From: Chitinophagaceae bacterium
GTDB lineage: Bacteria > Bacteroidota > Bacteroidia > Chitinophagales > Chitinophagaceae
Direction: 5' to 3'
Assembly (NCBI GenBank): GCA_019747455.1
Contig: JAIEQT010000111.1
Coordinates: forward strand, 1 to 6,790
DNA: 6,790 nucleotides
Positions 6,156-6,790 of this stretch are shown here, piece by piece. Every line of letters begins with the position of its first letter. The stretch's first letter is position 1. The notes below the pieces were generated by a model that saw only the letters and a program-made list of their open reading frames with translations, ran no database searches and was not told the DNA's origin. Position numbers and translations under genes: made by a program.

Positions 6156-6790
6156 ATGAAAAAATTATTACTAGGATTACTCGTTTTACCCGTTTTTGCA
6201 AATTGCCAAAAATTAATTGGCGGCAGTAACATCCTCAAATGGAATGTGGGTTCCATGGCATTGCGAAATTATCATTTTACCTATGAGCGTAATTTGTACA
6301 AAAATGTATCCCTGTCTATTAGTTACCGTAATATGCCAAAAGGTAATGTTCCTTTTGAGAGTCAGTTAAAAGAAGCTATCAATAGTACGGATATTAACTT
6401 TGATCGATTTCAAATGGGTAATAGCGCCATCACACCCGAATTAAGAATTTATCTGAGTACCCGAAAAATGAGAGGGTTTTATTTTGCACCATATGCACGT
6501 TTTGCCAACTTCGATATTACCGCTCCGGTAAAATATACAAGCTCAACAGTGGTTGGAACCGTTACCAAAGAAGCTGATTTTGCAGGAAAGATCACATCCA
6601 CAAGTGGTGGACTTATGATCGGCTATCAGTTTCAACTATTAAAAAAATTAGTTCTTGATTTTCAAATTATTGGTGGGCATTATGGTAATAGCAAAGGAGA
6701 TTTGAATTTCATCACCCAACTTACGCCGCAAGAGCAACAAAGTTTAAGAGACAACCTGGCAAAAGTACAAGCCGATCCATTCAAATTTAC
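6156..6790 (+). CDS. DUF3575-like outer-membrane beta-barrel protein (3' end outside window)
   Basis: The reading frame opens at ATG 6156 and stays open for 211 codons to the window edge, so the gene is partial. The N-terminus is a typical signal peptide: KK, a hydrophobic run LLLGLLVLPVF, and a V-F-A cleavage site after residue 15. The cysteine at 17 does not sit in a good lipobox, so a lipoprotein is less likely. The mature part has alternating strands with aromatic ends, such as WNVGSMALRNYHFTYERNL, VSLSISYR, GFYFAPYARFANF and GGLMIGYQFQL, as in the DUF3575 family of Bacteroidota outer-membrane proteins. A hydrophilic segment near the cut (LTPQEQQSLRDNLAKV) is probably a surface loop or helix. 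Its function is unknown. It lies 10 nt after the Rrf2 gene and is probably in the same transcript. Confidence 0.82.
   Translation, partial: MKKLLLGLLVLPVFANCQKLIGGSNILKWNVGSMALRNYHFTYERNLYKNVSLSISYRNMPKGNVPFESQLKEAINSTDINFDRFQMGNSAITPELRIYLSTRKMRGFYFAPYARFANFDITAPVKYTSSTVVGTVTKEADFAGKITSTSGGLMIGYQFQLLKKLVLDFQIIGGHYGNSKGDLNFITQLTPQEQQSLRDNLAKVQADPFKF

Overview
The window looks like chromosomal DNA from a Bacteroidota bacterium, most likely a member of the Chitinophagaceae. The evidence is the AT-rich sequence, the lack of Shine-Dalgarno sequences before start codons, two Bacteroidota-typical families (DUF5683 and DUF3575), the order parA-parB-DUF5683-dapB, and short 7-bp tandem repeats between genes. 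Genus cannot be fixed from the sequence.

Layout. Positions 1-141 carry no gene but hold a GACGATA heptanucleotide array. A small TIGR03643-type protein follows at 142-414 (+). It converges with a membrane-anchored metallophosphoesterase at 514-1773 (-), and the 99 bp between them is almost entirely a degenerate 7-bp repeat with a 13-bp inverted repeat inside. From 1845 onward everything reads on the + strand: a UPF0173 metallo-beta-lactamase-fold hydrolase whose C-terminus is broken, parA, parB, a DUF5683 membrane protein, dapB, an Rrf2-family regulator and the first 211 codons of a DUF3575 outer-membrane-type protein that runs off the window.

How the genes relate. ParA and ParB overlap by ATGA and form the chromosome partitioning pair. 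The DUF5683 gene starts five bases after parB, so it is probably co-transcribed with it. A second GACGATA array separates DUF5683 from dapB (lysine and diaminopimelate synthesis). dapB, the Rrf2 gene and the DUF3575 gene are each only 10 nt apart and may be one transcript. No tRNA, rRNA, CRISPR, insertion sequence or canonical parS site is visible.

Most notable observation. In the hydrolase gene, a perfect 16-bp inverted repeat (2445-2481) inserts a stop and shifts the frame exactly where the conserved tail should continue. The missing tail, FAEAGKELLLPEIGETINV, is intact immediately downstream in another frame and ends 26 nt before parA. The 22 nt before it occupy the place where about 21 would be expected. 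This is the pattern left by a fold-back (quasipalindrome) template-switch mutation, or by an assembly error; the sequence alone cannot separate the two. No wholly new system can be claimed here.
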